Program-made: the position numbers and the translations under genes
Source of the DNA: Rugosibacter sp.
GTDB taxonomy: Bacteria; Pseudomonadota; Gammaproteobacteria; Burkholderiales; Rhodocyclaceae
NCBI GenBank assembly: GCA_023257495.1
Contig: JALRCC010000140.1
Coordinates: 1-5,364 of the forward strand
DNA length: 5,364 nucleotides
Direction of reading: 5' to 3'
The notes under the pieces: model-generated
Databases searched by the model: none
What the model was told of the DNA's origin: nothing
Seen by the model: only the letters and a program-made list of their open reading frames with translations
Part shown: piece by piece, positions 4,925 through 5,364 of the stretch
How the letters are laid out: the number at the start of each line of letters is the position of its first letter
How positions within the stretch are numbered: the first letter of the stretch is position 1

Positions 4925-5364
4925 ATGACAAACAACACAACAAATCCACAATTTGCACCCGAATCTGCAGTAATTGAACACACCGGACAAATGGGCCTCC
5001 CTTTGCCACAAGAAATAGCTGGTGAAGTCCTGGTCGAAAAATATGCCAAGGGCAACGAGCGCACCGTACACGATGTTCGCGCACGGGTTGCACGCGCCCT
5101 TGCCAGTGTCGAAACCGAAGATAAACGTGCCCATTGGGAGGCGCGCTTTCTTGAAGCTCAGGAAAACGGTTTTGTTCCTGCCGGACGCATCAATTCCGCC
5201 GCTGGCACCGATCTTTGTGCAACATTGATCAACTGCTTTGTGCAGCCGGTAGGTGATTCAATTTCTGAAACCGTTGATGGCCACCCCGGTATCTACACTG
5301 CACTCTTGCAAGCGGCTGAAACCATGCGTCGCGGTGGTGGCGTGGGTTACGATTTCTCATCCAT
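4925..5364 (+). CDS. nrdJ: Adenosylcobalamin-dependent class II ribonucleotide reductase, N-terminal part
   Basis: The frame opens at ATG 4925 and stays open for 146 codons to the window edge. It encodes the N-terminus of the B12-dependent class II ribonucleotide reductase, a cytoplasmic enzyme that makes deoxyribonucleotides from ribonucleotides in the presence or absence of oxygen. Recognisable blocks are [23 protein letters not shown] (38-60), [16 protein letters not shown] (80-95), [13 protein letters not shown] (101-113) and [13 protein letters not shown] (133-145). C104 in INCF is probably the first of the pair of redox-active cysteines that reduce the substrate; the second and the thiyl-radical cysteine lie beyond the window. 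Class II proteins of this type are usually over 700 residues, so most of the gene is missing here. The first 30 residues are poorly conserved. Two NrdR-like sites upstream suggest control by NrdR. There is no sign of an activase or a small subunit gene, as expected for class II. Confidence 0.93.
   Translation, partial: MTNNTTNPQFAPESAVIEHTGQMGLPLPQEIAGEVLVEKYAKGNERTVHDVRARVARALASVETEDKRAHWEARFLEAQENGFVPAGRINSAAGTDLCATLINCFVQPVGDSISETVDGHPGIYTALLQAAETMRRGGGVGYDFSS

Overview
The window looks like chromosomal DNA of a proteobacterium, most likely beta or gamma. The reasons are roughly 50% GC, a tRNA gene with its CCA end encoded, a typical sigma-70 promoter in front of that tRNA, and the style of the proteins (a CcoI/FixI-like metal ATPase remnant, a SWIM-SNF2 helicase and a class II ribonucleotide reductase). 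I cannot assign a genus from the sequence alone. No transposase, integrase, CRISPR array or plasmid gene is visible.

From left to right, the minus strand carries four items. (1) The first 20 codons of a gene running off the left edge (62..1) resemble the N-terminus of type 2 isopentenyl-diphosphate isomerase. (2) A truncated heavy-metal P-type ATPase (768..70) keeps only its two N-terminal metal-binding modules and the first few residues of its first membrane helix. It has no convincing start codon and is probably a pseudogene or deletion remnant. (3) A complete tRNA-His(GTG) (956..880) has its own promoter (1028..1000) and a possible weak terminator (863..840). (4) A complete 1122-residue SWIM zinc-finger/SNF2 helicase (4419..1051) dominates the window.

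A 505-base divergent intergenic region (4420..4924) separates the helicase from a plus-strand gene that leaves at the right edge: the first 146 codons of an adenosylcobalamin-dependent class II ribonucleotide reductase (nrdJ). This spacer holds the best regulatory signal of the window. Two NrdR-box-like sites lie 31 bp apart, three helical turns, which is the usual arrangement for the Zn-finger/ATP-cone repressor NrdR. They are followed by a long AU-rich leader with a hairpin, a 13-bp tandem repeat with U-tracts, a perfect 12-bp palindrome and a good ribosome binding site. I saw no cobalamin riboswitch motif.

The genes do not form a pathway. Ribonucleotide reduction and a helicase both touch DNA metabolism, but they are divergently transcribed and the link is only positional. 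Nothing in the window amounts to a clearly new biological system. The points most worth checking are the nrdJ leader, the broken ATPase next to the isomerase-like gene, and the large undescribed middle part of the SWIM-SNF2 protein.
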